NCBI GenBank assembly: GCA_963701445.1
Contig: CAVPAM010000004.1
Location: 5,223-69,222 of the forward strand
From: CAKZLS01 sp963701445
GTDB taxonomy: Bacteria > Pseudomonadota > Alphaproteobacteria > Rhodospirillales > Defluviicoccaceae
DNA: 64,000 nucleotides
Reading direction: 5' to 3'
Numbering within the stretch: position 1 is the first letter of the stretch; every line of letters begins with the position of its first letter. Under the pieces are notes generated by a model, which saw only the letters and a list, made by a program, of their open reading frames with translations, was not told where the DNA came from and did not search any database. Below are positions 8,091 through 15,480 of the stretch, piece after piece. Made by a program: the position numbers and the translations under genes.

Positions 8091-9076
8091 GGTCCGGCTC
8101 TCCCACCCCTCGGATCGGGCAGAATGGAGAGCAGCACGCTCTCGATCATCTGTCCCTGATGGGCCATGAAGTCCCCGCCCCCGGCCGCGGCCAGGTTCTT
8201 GAAGAAAGCGCGGGCGTTCGGATTGTTGCCCGTGAATATGGACGAAACGGTACGTGGGGCCGCCATGCTTCGCGACGAGGCGCCGAAGGCTTCGGCCATC
8301 CGCAAGGTCACTTCGCGGTTCTCCGCGTGCACCGAGGCATCGCCGATGACGATGATCCGGCCCTGGGCGCCCGACCGCCAGGGCATTTCCAGCGCCCGGC
8401 CGAGCGCGCGGTTCACCGGTTCGGGAATGTCGCCGCCGCCTTGCGCCCTCAATCCCCTGACGAAATCCACGAGCCGCTCCACGTTCGCGCTGTTCATGGG
8501 GCCGAGGGGAAACTCCTGGGTGAGGTAGGCCGCGTCGGTGTCCTTGTAGGCCACGAACCCGACCCGCAGGGACGCCGCCATGCGGGACAGAATGCGGATC
8601 ACCCCCACCAGATTGGCCTGCAGGTCCTCGAGCTCCTCGCGCATGCTGCCGGTGGTATCCATGACGAACACGAGATCCAGGTCGGAAATGGACAGCGGGG
8701 TCCGCTGGACGCCCGACTTTTTCTCCACATTGCGAGGCGCCGCTTCCTCCGCCCGCGCGGGTTCGGGTTCCTTCAGGGCCATCGCCAGGGCGGACTCGGC
8801 CATCCGCAGGCGATCGCGCGCCTCCGACACGGCCTCCTCGGCGACCTTCTTGCGCTCCGCCGTCTCGGCGACGATTTTTTCCGCCTCGGTGACCGACAGC
8901 CCGGCGGCCGCCAGTTCGGCCTCCGCGCCCTGGGCCTCGATTTCGCGCGCGGGCTGCTTCAGGTAATAGGGAAACAGCATGATCGCCATCAGCACGAACA
9001 CGCCCAGCGCCGACGCGAAGATGTCGAGCGCCGAAATGCTCAGGACCTCCATGGTTTGGCGCGGACGGGCAAGCAC
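8087..9076 (-). CDS. Membrane-anchored vWA protein (first of pair)
   Basis: A 329-residue paralogue of the vWA protein at 6757-7713, with the same plan: an N-terminal membrane helix (about 18-36) containing ALDIFASALGVFVLM, a coiled coil (about 43-105), and a vWA domain with FVMDTTGSM (D140, T142, S144) and VIGDAS for the MIDAS metal site. The GTG start at 9076 is chosen because GGAGA lies about ten bases upstream within the end of the preceding gene; an ATG at 9052 is the alternative. The intramembrane-side aspartate, shared with the paralogue, suggests an ExbD/MotB-like position. The extracytoplasmic location of the vWA domain is inferred from the charge pattern. Confidence 0.85.
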   Translation of the reverse strand: MLARPRQTMEVLSISALDIFASALGVFVLMAIMLFPYYLKQPAREIEAQGAEAELAAAGLSVTEAEKIVAETAERKKVAEEAVSEARDRLRMAESALAMALKEPEPARAEEAAPRNVEKKSGVQRTPLSISDLDLVFVMDTTGSMREELEDLQANLVGVIRILSRMAASLRVGFVAYKDTDAAYLTQEFPLGPMNSANVERLVDFVRGLRAQGGGDIPEPVNRALGRALEMPWRSGAQGRIIVIGDASVHAENREVTLRMAEAFGASSRSMAAPRTVSSIFTGNNPNARAFFKNLAAAGGGDFMAHQGQMIESVLLSILPDPRGGRAGP

Positions 9077-9082
9077 GGCGGA

Positions 9083-9901
9083 TCAGTCTCCGTACAGGCG
9101 GTTGATCAGGTTGTCGAGGCAGTACTGCCCGGCCTGGTTGACCGAGCGTTCCTCGGAGGCCTGGACGATATGCTGGATCAGCACCAGGAACGCCGACATG
9201 ACCAGCGCCAGCAAGGTCGTGTTGAAGGCCACCGCCAGGCGCTTGGTGAGTTCCGCGAGCAGGGACGGATCCTGCAGGTCCACCGATCCCGCGAACGCCA
9301 GCGCCAGGGAAATCCCCACCACGGTGCCGATGAAGCCGAGGGTCGGGATCGCCCACACCACGTAGCGAATCATGGTGTAGCGGAGATCGATCTCGTGGAG
9401 GTACAGCTCCAGGCTCGAATTCAGGATCGCGTTGGACTGGTCGATGGATTTGGTGGTCTGGAACTGGGTCACGATGCGCTGGATGAGGCGCGGCAGGAAT
9501 TGGGCCTCCGATGGCGCGTCCGGCTGGTTGGCCCGCCGCGCCACCGCGTAGATGTGCCGCAGTTCGAGGGATTGCAGCAGGGTCGTCTCGTCCTCCGGCA
9601 GATAGCCCATTTTGAGCTGCGCGCGCTCGGCCGCCGCGTCGCGGGCGCGCACCACGAGCTCGCCGATCCCGAGCGCGAAGACGATCCACATCAGGTTCTG
9701 GACGGTGAACGGATAGGTCGAGCGGTCGCGGTCCAGCAGGATCACGCCCACGGTATCGGGCAGATAGAGATCGATGAGCAGGATCAGCCCGACGGCCCCG
9801 GCAAGGCAGAGGATCAGGATCAGCGGATAGCTGAATACGCGCCGAACCCGCGGCCGGTCCGCCCCTTGCTCCCTCGAAAGGCCCTGTCGCGGTCGTGCCA
9901 T
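9083..9901 (-). CDS. MotA/TolQ/ExbB-like proton-channel family protein
   Basis: A 272-residue inner-membrane protein with four predicted helices (about 23-43, 66-84, 178-204, 222-246) and a long cytoplasmic stretch between helices 2 and 3, the topology of MotA/ZorA-type stators. The third helix contains PTLGFIGTVVGISLAL, matching the conserved P-x-LG-x-xGTV-x-GI core of ExbB/TolQ/MotA proteins, and the fourth contains the small/hydroxyl-rich AVAFNTTLLALVMS. In known systems five such subunits surround two ExbD- or MotB-type helices. No ExbD, MotB or OmpA-like gene is present; the two vWA proteins directly downstream have suitable helices. Family membership is clear; ion use and force generation are inferred. 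Confidence 0.82.
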   Translation of the reverse strand: MARPRQGLSREQGADRPRVRRVFSYPLILILCLAGAVGLILLIDLYLPDTVGVILLDRDRSTYPFTVQNLMWIVFALGIGELVVRARDAAAERAQLKMGYLPEDETTLLQSLELRHIYAVARRANQPDAPSEAQFLPRLIQRIVTQFQTTKSIDQSNAILNSSLELYLHEIDLRYTMIRYVVWAIPTLGFIGTVVGISLALAFAGSVDLQDPSLLAELTKRLAVAFNTTLLALVMSAFLVLIQHIVQASEERSVNQAGQYCLDNLINRLYGD

Positions 9902-9904
9902 GGG

Positions 9905-10351
9905 TCAGGGCCTTCGCCGCACGATCTCGCCGGTGGCGGCGTCGCGCTCGACGCGGCCGCGCAACCGCCGGACCTGGCCTTCGTAACCCTCGTCGCGGAG
10001 GACCGGACCGTCGCCGTCGTAATCGCCGCGCGTCCGCGCCCGCGCCCGGCCCACCAGATCCCCGGCCGTGCACCGGTGCTCGCCCAACCGGAGCGGTTCG
10101 TCCGGCCGGACGAACCCCTGGCGGATGGGATGCCACCGGGGCTGGCCGCGCTCCCGGTCGTCGTCCCGCCCGGTGCCGGTGGCGCCGCCGCCGGGGTCGT
10201 CCTGGCGCCACGTGCCGGTTTCCGTCGCGCAGTCGGTCAGGTAAAGGCGGCCGTCGTCGGTCACGACGATCTCCACGTGATGGGACGCCACCGACTCGTC
10301 GGCGATGACGATGTCGGCGAAAGCGCTTCTTCCTACGACCAGGGTTTTCAG
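9905..10351 (-). CDS. FHA-domain protein with apparent CTG start
   Basis: An approximately 148-residue protein with an N-terminal forkhead-associated fold (KTLVVGRSAFADIVIADES...HHVEIV). No ATG, GTG or TTG lies between the kinase stop and the GRS motif in this frame. A CTG at 10351 has GGGAG six bases upstream and gives a family-like N-terminus, so it is chosen; a GTG at 10291 would remove the first FHA strands. The usual Ser of the SxxH motif is Ala and the Asn of the NG turn is Thr (TETGT), so phosphopeptide binding may be altered. It sits between the kinase and the MotA-like gene with 19- and 3-base gaps. Confidence 0.7.
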   Translation of the reverse strand: MKTLVVGRSAFADIVIADESVASHHVEIVVTDDGRLYLTDCATETGTWRQDDPGGGATGTGRDDDRERGQPRWHPIRQGFVRPDEPLRLGEHRCTAGDLVGRARARTRGDYDGDGPVLRDEGYEGQVRRLRGRVERDAATGEIVRRRP

Positions 10352-10370
10352 TGTCAGCTCCCGTGATCCA

Positions 10371-12458
10371 CTATTTCGGCGGCCGCGTGTCGAGCACCTG
10401 CGGGTCCTTGTTGCCCGCGACCGCGTTGTCCTTCAGTTCGACATCCGAAACCGGGCCGATCACCACGGCATGGCCCTTGTTTCCCTCGATGGTGTTCCCT
10501 TCCAGGACGGCGTTCGAGCGGTCGAGCACCAGGACGCCGTGCTCGCCATTGTCCCTTATGGAATTTCCCGCCAGCACCGGCCGCGCGTCGCCCGAGACGA
10601 CGACGCCGGACAATCCGCTGGCGGCGATGGTATTGCCCTCCAACCGGCCCCGGCCCTGGGCATAGACGAACACGGCGGCTTCGGCGGCACCGGTGACCGT
10701 ATTGCCGGCCACCAGCGGGTCGGCGCCCATGGTGACCTCGATGGCATTGGCGCGGGCCGAGAGGATCCGGTTGCCCCGGAAGGTTCCCGCCGCGCCCTCG
10801 GAGTACACGACGCCGCCGCTGGACTCGATGGTGTTGTCGGCGATGTCCGGCGCGGCGCCGCTCCTGACGACCATGCTCTGTTTATCGAGATCCTTGAGGG
10901 TGTTTCCCGAAATCGTGCCGGTCGCCCCGGACGCGACCACGATGCCGATGCCCGCTCCGCCCTCGATCGTATTGCCGCCGATCGCCGGGTCGGCGCCATT
11001 CTGGATCATGATCGCCGGCCCCTGTTCGCTGGACACGTGGCTGTCGCGCAGGGTCAGCCGCCCGCCGGCCACGACCACGCAGGCCACCGGCGAGGGCGGC
11101 GGTTCGCTGGCCACCGGCACGCCCAGGCGAAGGTTGGTGACCACGGCCCCGGAATTCGCGGAGACCAGACAAGGCCCCTCCGCCGGGGAGACGACGGGCG
11201 GATCGTCCGCCACCGCCGCCAGCAGTTCGACGGGGTAATCGACCGCGAGGCTTTCCGCGTAGGTCCCGGGAGCGATGGAAATGACGGCGCCGGGCCCCGC
11301 TCGCGACAGGGCGTCGGAGATGGTGGCGGCGTCCGCGTCGCCGCCCGGACCCACGGTCCAGGAATGTTTGAGATATTTCTCGTACAGCGGCCATCCCTGC
11401 CACGCCGCCGCCGCCAGGATCGCGGCCAGACCGCAGAGCAGAAGCGCGGCGACCATGGGACCGCGCGAGCGGCGGCCGCCGGGCGCCGGCGGGTCGGATC
11501 GCGCCGCCGCGGCGGCCGGCGCCACGCTCTCCAGGGGAACGCGCCGGACGGGGATGGTCGGCGGATAGTCGTCCATGCGGGGATCGAACGCCGCGACGAG
11601 CCGCGTCTTCGGGCTGTTTTCGGGCTCCGGCGCGGAGAGGGTCTCGCGCCATGCCGCCACCGATCGCGGCCGGTCCTCGGGATCGAGCCGGAGGGCCCAG
11701 CCGATGCTCCGCCGCAAATCGGCCGGGCAGCCGTCGGGCAGATCGCGCACAAGCGATCCGCTCCGGTCCACGAGGCGCTGGCGCGCCGGTGGCGGGGCCT
11801 TGCCCGTCAAGGCGCGATAGGCGATGGCGCCCAGGGCGTAAATGTCGGTCCACGCGCCTTCGGGCGTGTCGGTGAGATACTGCTCCGGCGCGCCGTACCC
11901 CTCGGTCAGAAAGCTTTGGTCCGATGACCCGCCAGCGGTCCCCAGGGGCCGGGCGGCCCCGAAATCGACGATGACCGGAGCCGTGCCGTGGCGCATGACG
12001 ATGTTGGCGGGTTTGAGGTCGCGGTGCGCGAAGCCCTTGGCGTGGATCGCGCCGACCGCGTCCGTCAGCCGCCCGAGCAACCCGGCGATCTCGGTGGCAT
12101 CCAGTTCTCCGCCGCTCTCGGCCAGGACCGTCTCCAGGTCGGGGCCGGCCACGTATTCCATCGCAAGCCACGCGGCGCCGGGATCGTCGCGCCAATCCTT
12201 AATGCGCGGGACGCCGGGTCCCTCGACGGCCGACAGGACCTCGGCCTCGCGCCGGACGGTCGACGGATCGGGGTCCCATTTGACGAAGATGCGTTCTCCC
12301 GTCCGGATGTCGGTGGCCGCGAAGCGCGCCGGAGGCGCCGCCGGAACCTCGCCTTCCACGCGGAAATGATCTGGCAGCGAAAGGCGGCGACGCCGCCCGT
12401 CGGGGGCGGCGACGCCGTGCCCGTTCTCAACGTCCGCGCTGTTTGTGGGGATCGCCAT
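10371..12458 (-). CDS. Ser/Thr protein kinase with transmembrane helix and C-terminal beta-helix
   Basis: A 695-residue two-faced protein. Residues about 30-275 form a Hanks-type kinase with lysine 60 (FVKWD), HRDLKPAN (145-152) and DFGAA (165-169), so the catalytic residues are intact. A proline-rich linker leads to one membrane helix (about 335-353). The rest (about 370-690) is a right-handed parallel beta-helix with many turns ending in GNTI/DNTI-type motifs, as in NosD or pectate-lyase-like folds. The layout predicts a cytoplasmic kinase and a periplasmic solenoid that could sense sugars or wall polymers. PASTA-type sensors are usual in such kinases; a beta-helix is unusual. It is the largest gene of the FHA/vWA/MotA operon. 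Confidence 0.88.
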   Translation of the reverse strand: MAIPTNSADVENGHGVAAPDGRRRRLSLPDHFRVEGEVPAAPPARFAATDIRTGERIFVKWDPDPSTVRREAEVLSAVEGPGVPRIKDWRDDPGAAWLAMEYVAGPDLETVLAESGGELDATEIAGLLGRLTDAVGAIHAKGFAHRDLKPANIVMRHGTAPVIVDFGAARPLGTAGGSSDQSFLTEGYGAPEQYLTDTPEGAWTDIYALGAIAYRALTGKAPPPARQRLVDRSGSLVRDLPDGCPADLRRSIGWALRLDPEDRPRSVAAWRETLSAPEPENSPKTRLVAAFDPRMDDYPPTIPVRRVPLESVAPAAAAARSDPPAPGGRRSRGPMVAALLLCGLAAILAAAAWQGWPLYEKYLKHSWTVGPGGDADAATISDALSRAGPGAVISIAPGTYAESLAVDYPVELLAAVADDPPVVSPAEGPCLVSANSGAVVTNLRLGVPVASEPPPSPVACVVVAGGRLTLRDSHVSSEQGPAIMIQNGADPAIGGNTIEGGAGIGIVVASGATGTISGNTLKDLDKQSMVVRSGAAPDIADNTIESSGGVVYSEGAAGTFRGNRILSARANAIEVTMGADPLVAGNTVTGAAEAAVFVYAQGRGRLEGNTIAASGLSGVVVSGDARPVLAGNSIRDNGEHGVLVLDRSNAVLEGNTIEGNKGHAVVIGPVSDVELKDNAVAGNKDPQVLDTRPPK

Positions 12459-12467
12459 GAGAGAGTG

Positions 12468-13055
12468 TCAGATTTCCGCCTTGGACGGCATCGTGAACTT
12501 GGGAAGCGCCGGCGGCGCCGGCGCCTTCGGCTCGGCGCTCGCGGCCGTCGATGATTTCGCCGACGGTTTCGAGGGCCTTTCCGCCGTTGTCGAGGGCCGC
12601 GGCTTCACGGGAGTCCGGGGCGGGGCGCTCGCCGTCCCCACCGGCGAGGGTTCCGGCGCGCCCCGCGCGCCGAGCGTCGTGCCGCTCCCGGTCGCTTTCG
12701 GAACCCGCGTGGCGGTCCTCTCCTCCTCGATCTTCCAACGCTCCGGGCCGACGCGGCAGCCGGTGCCGCGCGTCATCATCTCGTCCCCGCCCGTCTGGGT
12801 GAAGGTGCGCCGGTACTGCCGGCACGGCGTTTCCGGAGAGGGATAGAAGGTCTTCTCGACGACGATCACGCCGCTGTTGCCGGTCGCCGGGTTTTCCCAG
12901 GGTATCTGGACATTGGTCCGGGCGGTTTCCAAGGCGTCGTTGACCGCGTCGAGCACGAACGGCAGGTCCCGGATATCGTCATTGCCGTGCGCGGCCGAGC
13001 CCGGACTCAGCGCCATCAAGATCGCGAGAAGACCGGCCGGCAGGGCACGGAACAT
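12468..13055 (-). CDS. Exported surface-antigen-like protein
   Basis: A 195-residue protein starting with a signal peptide (MFRALPAGLLAILMALSPGS). The central part (about 35-105) resembles the 17-kDa surface antigen type 2 domain, with PWENPATGNSGVIVV, then ETPCRQYRR and GTGCR giving two cysteines that could form a disulfide, then a WKIEEE strand. The last 80 residues are Pro/Ala/Ser-rich and probably disordered. Earlier in-frame starts exist, but the ATG at 13055 places the signal sequence at the N-terminus. It ends nine bases before the kinase gene and is the likely first gene of the operon, supplying an envelope component. Function unknown. Confidence 0.7.
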   Translation of the reverse strand: MFRALPAGLLAILMALSPGSAAHGNDDIRDLPFVLDAVNDALETARTNVQIPWENPATGNSGVIVVEKTFYPSPETPCRQYRRTFTQTGGDEMMTRGTGCRVGPERWKIEEERTATRVPKATGSGTTLGARGAPEPSPVGTASAPPRTPVKPRPSTTAERPSKPSAKSSTAASAEPKAPAPPALPKFTMPSKAEI

Positions 13056-13165
13056 CCGCGTACCCGGTCCACGCGCCGGTCCCATCGCCCGAGTATGCCG
13101 CACAGTCGGTGTCGCCATGGTGTCCGTTCAAGGGCGCCGGGGGAAATGCCCCCATCGACCATTTT

Positions 13166-13211
13166 TTGAATTTTCGCGCCAATTGGGTGATAATTCCACC
13201 AGTGAGATAAT
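13166..13211 (+). promoter_or_regulatory. Tandem overlapping sigma-70-type promoters
   Basis: Two promoter-like pairs are offset by 17 bases: TTGAAT at 13166-13171 with GATAAT at 13189-13194, and TTGGGT at 13183-13188 with GATAAT at 13206-13211, each with a 17-base spacer. They face the lipoprotein gene starting at 13256. The divergent surface-antigen/kinase operon starts about 110 bases to the left, so the region may serve both directions. Confidence 0.55.
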
Positions 13212-13255
13212 ATATTAGGGTCTCCTTTGCCACTCCATCAACAGGCGCGAGAAAA

Positions 13256-13867
13256 ATGTTGAAACCCCTTGTCGGACTTTTGGTGGCGGTTCTGCTGATC
13301 GGCGGATGCACCCATGCGTCCACGAGCACTTACGACGCGGCGGATGTCGGCCGGACCATCGAGACGGCAAGCGGCACGGTGCTGGCATCGAGGCCCGTGG
13401 ATATCAAGGGCGGAACCACCGCCGCCGGTCCCTTGGCGGGAGGCGCGCTGGGAGGCGCCACCGGCGGATTGACGTTCGGTTCCGGCTGGGCGGCGGTGAT
13501 CGGCGCGGTCGTCGGCGCGGGCGTCGGCTACGTCGCCGAGCAACAGATCAACAACCGCGAGGGAACCGAGTACGTGGTGGAAATGGACGACGGGCGGACC
13601 GTCACCATCGTCCAGAACCGCGAGTCTGGGCGTCCGCCCCTGCCCGATGGCACGCATGTCATGGTTCAGTACAGCGGCCAGTACACGCGGATCATGGAGG
13701 ATCCCCGCCCGGCCAAGCGCGGCGGCGGTAGCGGACCGGGCGGCTGGGTCGATCCCGACGTGGCCGGCCCCGCGTCTTCGACGCCCGATCACGGGGACAT
13801 GGCCGCGCCGGGCCCGGATACCTGGGAAGAGGTCGACCCCGTCGCCGGACCGACGATGCAGCATTAG
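13256..13867 (+). CDS. Glycine-zipper outer-membrane lipoprotein (SlyB/PcpY type)
   Basis: A 203-residue lipoprotein. The signal peptide ends in the lipobox LIGGC (cysteine at about residue 18). A glycine-zipper segment (about 60-90: AGGALGGATGGL, then AAVIGAVVGAGVGYVAEQQ) matches the SlyB/17-kDa antigen family, followed by a small beta-strand domain (YVVEMDDGRTVTIVQ) and a disordered Gly/Pro/Asp-rich tail of about 55 residues that is longer than usual. Family members are peptidoglycan-associated-like lipoproteins that help envelope integrity under stress. It is monocistronic and divergent from the kinase/vWA operon, so the two may share control. Confidence 0.85.
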   Translation: MLKPLVGLLVAVLLIGGCTHASTSTYDAADVGRTIETASGTVLASRPVDIKGGTTAAGPLAGGALGGATGGLTFGSGWAAVIGAVVGAGVGYVAEQQINNREGTEYVVEMDDGRTVTIVQNRESGRPPLPDGTHVMVQYSGQYTRIMEDPRPAKRGGGSGPGGWVDPDVAGPASSTPDHGDMAAPGPDTWEEVDPVAGPTMQH

Positions 13868-13899
13868 CGGTCTCCGTCCCGCGTAGTGGCGACAGGGGC

Positions 13900-15099
13900 T
13901 CAGTTTAAGCCTTCGGTATCATCATGGAGAGGGTTGGGCGCGGCGTTGCTTTCGCTACCGGGCTCGGGCGCCATGGAGGTCGAGATCTCGCGCACGCTGG
14001 TCCGGAGGCCGGAGAACCCGCCATCGTCGTCGGAGATGCTGTGCCACGAGATCGCCGCCCGGCACACGGAGTTGTCCTTCCGAACGACTCGGAACGGCAG
14101 GTTGTTGCCCTTCGGCCGCCGCAGTTCCGCGACGAAATGCTGCCGGTCCTCGGGATGGATGAGCGGCAGTGGATAGTTGCGCATGGCCATGCAATCCTCG
14201 ACCGAATAACCGGTCATCCTCTCCACCGCTGAATTGATCCAAAGCGGCGTGTTGCGCGGCCCGATCCAGCTTTCCCAGTCGTAGGTGTGCTCGGCGATGG
14301 CGCGGAACCGGGCTTCGCTCGCGCGGAGCGCGCGCACCGCCTCTATCCGCTCGGTGATGTCCAGGCACGAGCCGGTATATCCTTCCAATCGCCCCTCATC
14401 GGTCAACCGGGGAACGCCCGTCGCCAGGATCCAACGATAGGCCCCGTCGCGCCGCCGAAGACGATATTCCATGCGGTACGATCTGGGCTTGTCGAAGGCG
14501 TCGGTATAGGTGGCGCGGCAACTTTCCCGATCGTCGGCATGAAGGCTCTCGACCCACCCGTCGCCCAACTCCTGCTCCAGCGAGCGGCCGGTGAACTCCA
14601 ACCATCCTCTGTTGACGTAAACCCAGCGTCCGTCGGAGTCCGACACCCAGATCATCACCGGCGCGGCATCCGCCGCAAGACGGAAGCGCCCTTCGGCCTC
14701 TCGCAGCCGCTCCTCGTTGTGCTTGCGTTCGGTAACGTCGTACTGGAAGCCGATCCAGTGCGTAATCCCGCCGTGGGGCGCCCGCACCGGCGCGACCCGG
14801 GCCTCGTTCCAAAACAGCGAGCCGTCCTTGCGGTAGTTGCGCAGCACCGCCACCGTCGGCCGTTCCTCGGCGAGGGCTTGGCGGATCTCCGCCAGGTCAT
14901 CCTGAGCGCGATCATCGGCGCACAGGAACCGCGGATTGCGGCCAAGCACCTCGTGGGCGGAGTAGCCGGTCAAGTGCTCGAACGCCGGATTGACATAGAC
15001 GATGCCATCGTCGGGTTTATCGGCGGCCGTCACCAGGACCGACACGTTCGAAGCCTCGAAGGCGCGGCGAAAAAAGTTGTCCGGAAGCTGCGCTTTCAT
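13900..15099 (-). CDS. Triple-PAS sensor protein with LOV-like first domain, no output domain
   Basis: A 399-residue soluble protein with three PAS/PAC units (about 8-130, 140-255, 265-385) and nothing after the third except a short acidic tail. The first unit is very LOV-like (VNPAFEHLTGYS, NYRKDGSLFWNE, GFQYDVTER), but the flavin-adduct motif GxNCRFLQ reads GRNPRFLC, with proline in place of the photoactive cysteine. No kinase, GGDEF, EAL or DNA-binding domain is present, so it either signals by protein-protein contact or has lost its output domain. No partner gene is adjacent. Ligands of the second and third PAS are unknown. Confidence 0.82.
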   Translation of the reverse strand: MKAQLPDNFFRRAFEASNVSVLVTAADKPDDGIVYVNPAFEHLTGYSAHEVLGRNPRFLCADDRAQDDLAEIRQALAEERPTVAVLRNYRKDGSLFWNEARVAPVRAPHGGITHWIGFQYDVTERKHNEERLREAEGRFRLAADAAPVMIWVSDSDGRWVYVNRGWLEFTGRSLEQELGDGWVESLHADDRESCRATYTDAFDKPRSYRMEYRLRRRDGAYRWILATGVPRLTDEGRLEGYTGSCLDITERIEAVRALRASEARFRAIAEHTYDWESWIGPRNTPLWINSAVERMTGYSVEDCMAMRNYPLPLIHPEDRQHFVAELRRPKGNNLPFRVVRKDNSVCRAAISWHSISDDDGGFSGLRTSVREISTSMAPEPGSESNAAPNPLHDDTEGLN

Positions 15100-15480
15100 C
15101 CTTGCCGACCCACCGCGACACCCGGTCGCACCGATATCCTAATCTTATCCTCGGACTTGCATATAGGTTTTGCGAACCGGCGCGGGAACATGCCGTCGAC
15201 CATCCGCACGATTCCGCCACGAGGGCTACCCGGGGGGGGGGGTAAAACGAAAAAGTGAAAAACAACCCCATGCACAGTAGAATTCAGCGTATGAAACGCC
15301 CCTTTTCACCGTGGCGGGGGCGCCGACCGCACCCCGCGAATATGGCGGCAACGCCACCAAAATGACCTTGTCGCGGATCTGGTTCCGGGGATCGGCAGTG
15401 GATATACTGGCGACCGGTTCAAGAGCAGGAAACGGCTTCTGGGGCCACGGGAACCGCGAACGAACGGATTTGGGGTGCTC
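15100..15480. other. Intergenic region between divergent PAS and cbpA genes
   Basis: No gene is seen in this 381-base stretch. It must hold the promoters of the PAS gene (minus) and cbpA (plus) and contains an 11-base G run at 15232-15242. TTATCCTCGGACTTGCATAT at about 15146-15165 is A/T-richer, but no confident promoter was assigned. Confidence 0.4.
15232..15242. repeat. Homopolymer of eleven G
   Basis: An uninterrupted 11-G tract lies in the shared upstream region of the PAS protein and cbpA. Tracts of this length are prone to slippage, so its length may vary between cells or be miscounted in the assembly. It is not inside a coding frame. Confidence 0.85.

Noticed and set aside
7710..10211. 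833-codon minus-strand frame spanning several genes of the kinase/vWA operon
   Set aside because: Only its last part is real (the second FHA gene). The rest is Arg/Gly/Pro-rich and overlaps the in-frame vWA and MotA-like genes.
6757..10351. Zorya-type anti-phage defence system
   Set aside because: A MotA-like protein is present, but the partner lacks the OmpA/peptidoglycan-binding domain and no ZorC, ZorD or ZorE gene is nearby.
6757..12458. Type VI secretion regulatory module (PpkA/Fha)
   Set aside because: Kinase, FHA and vWA recall T6SS control, but no tss structural gene, PppA phosphatase or IcmF-like protein is present.
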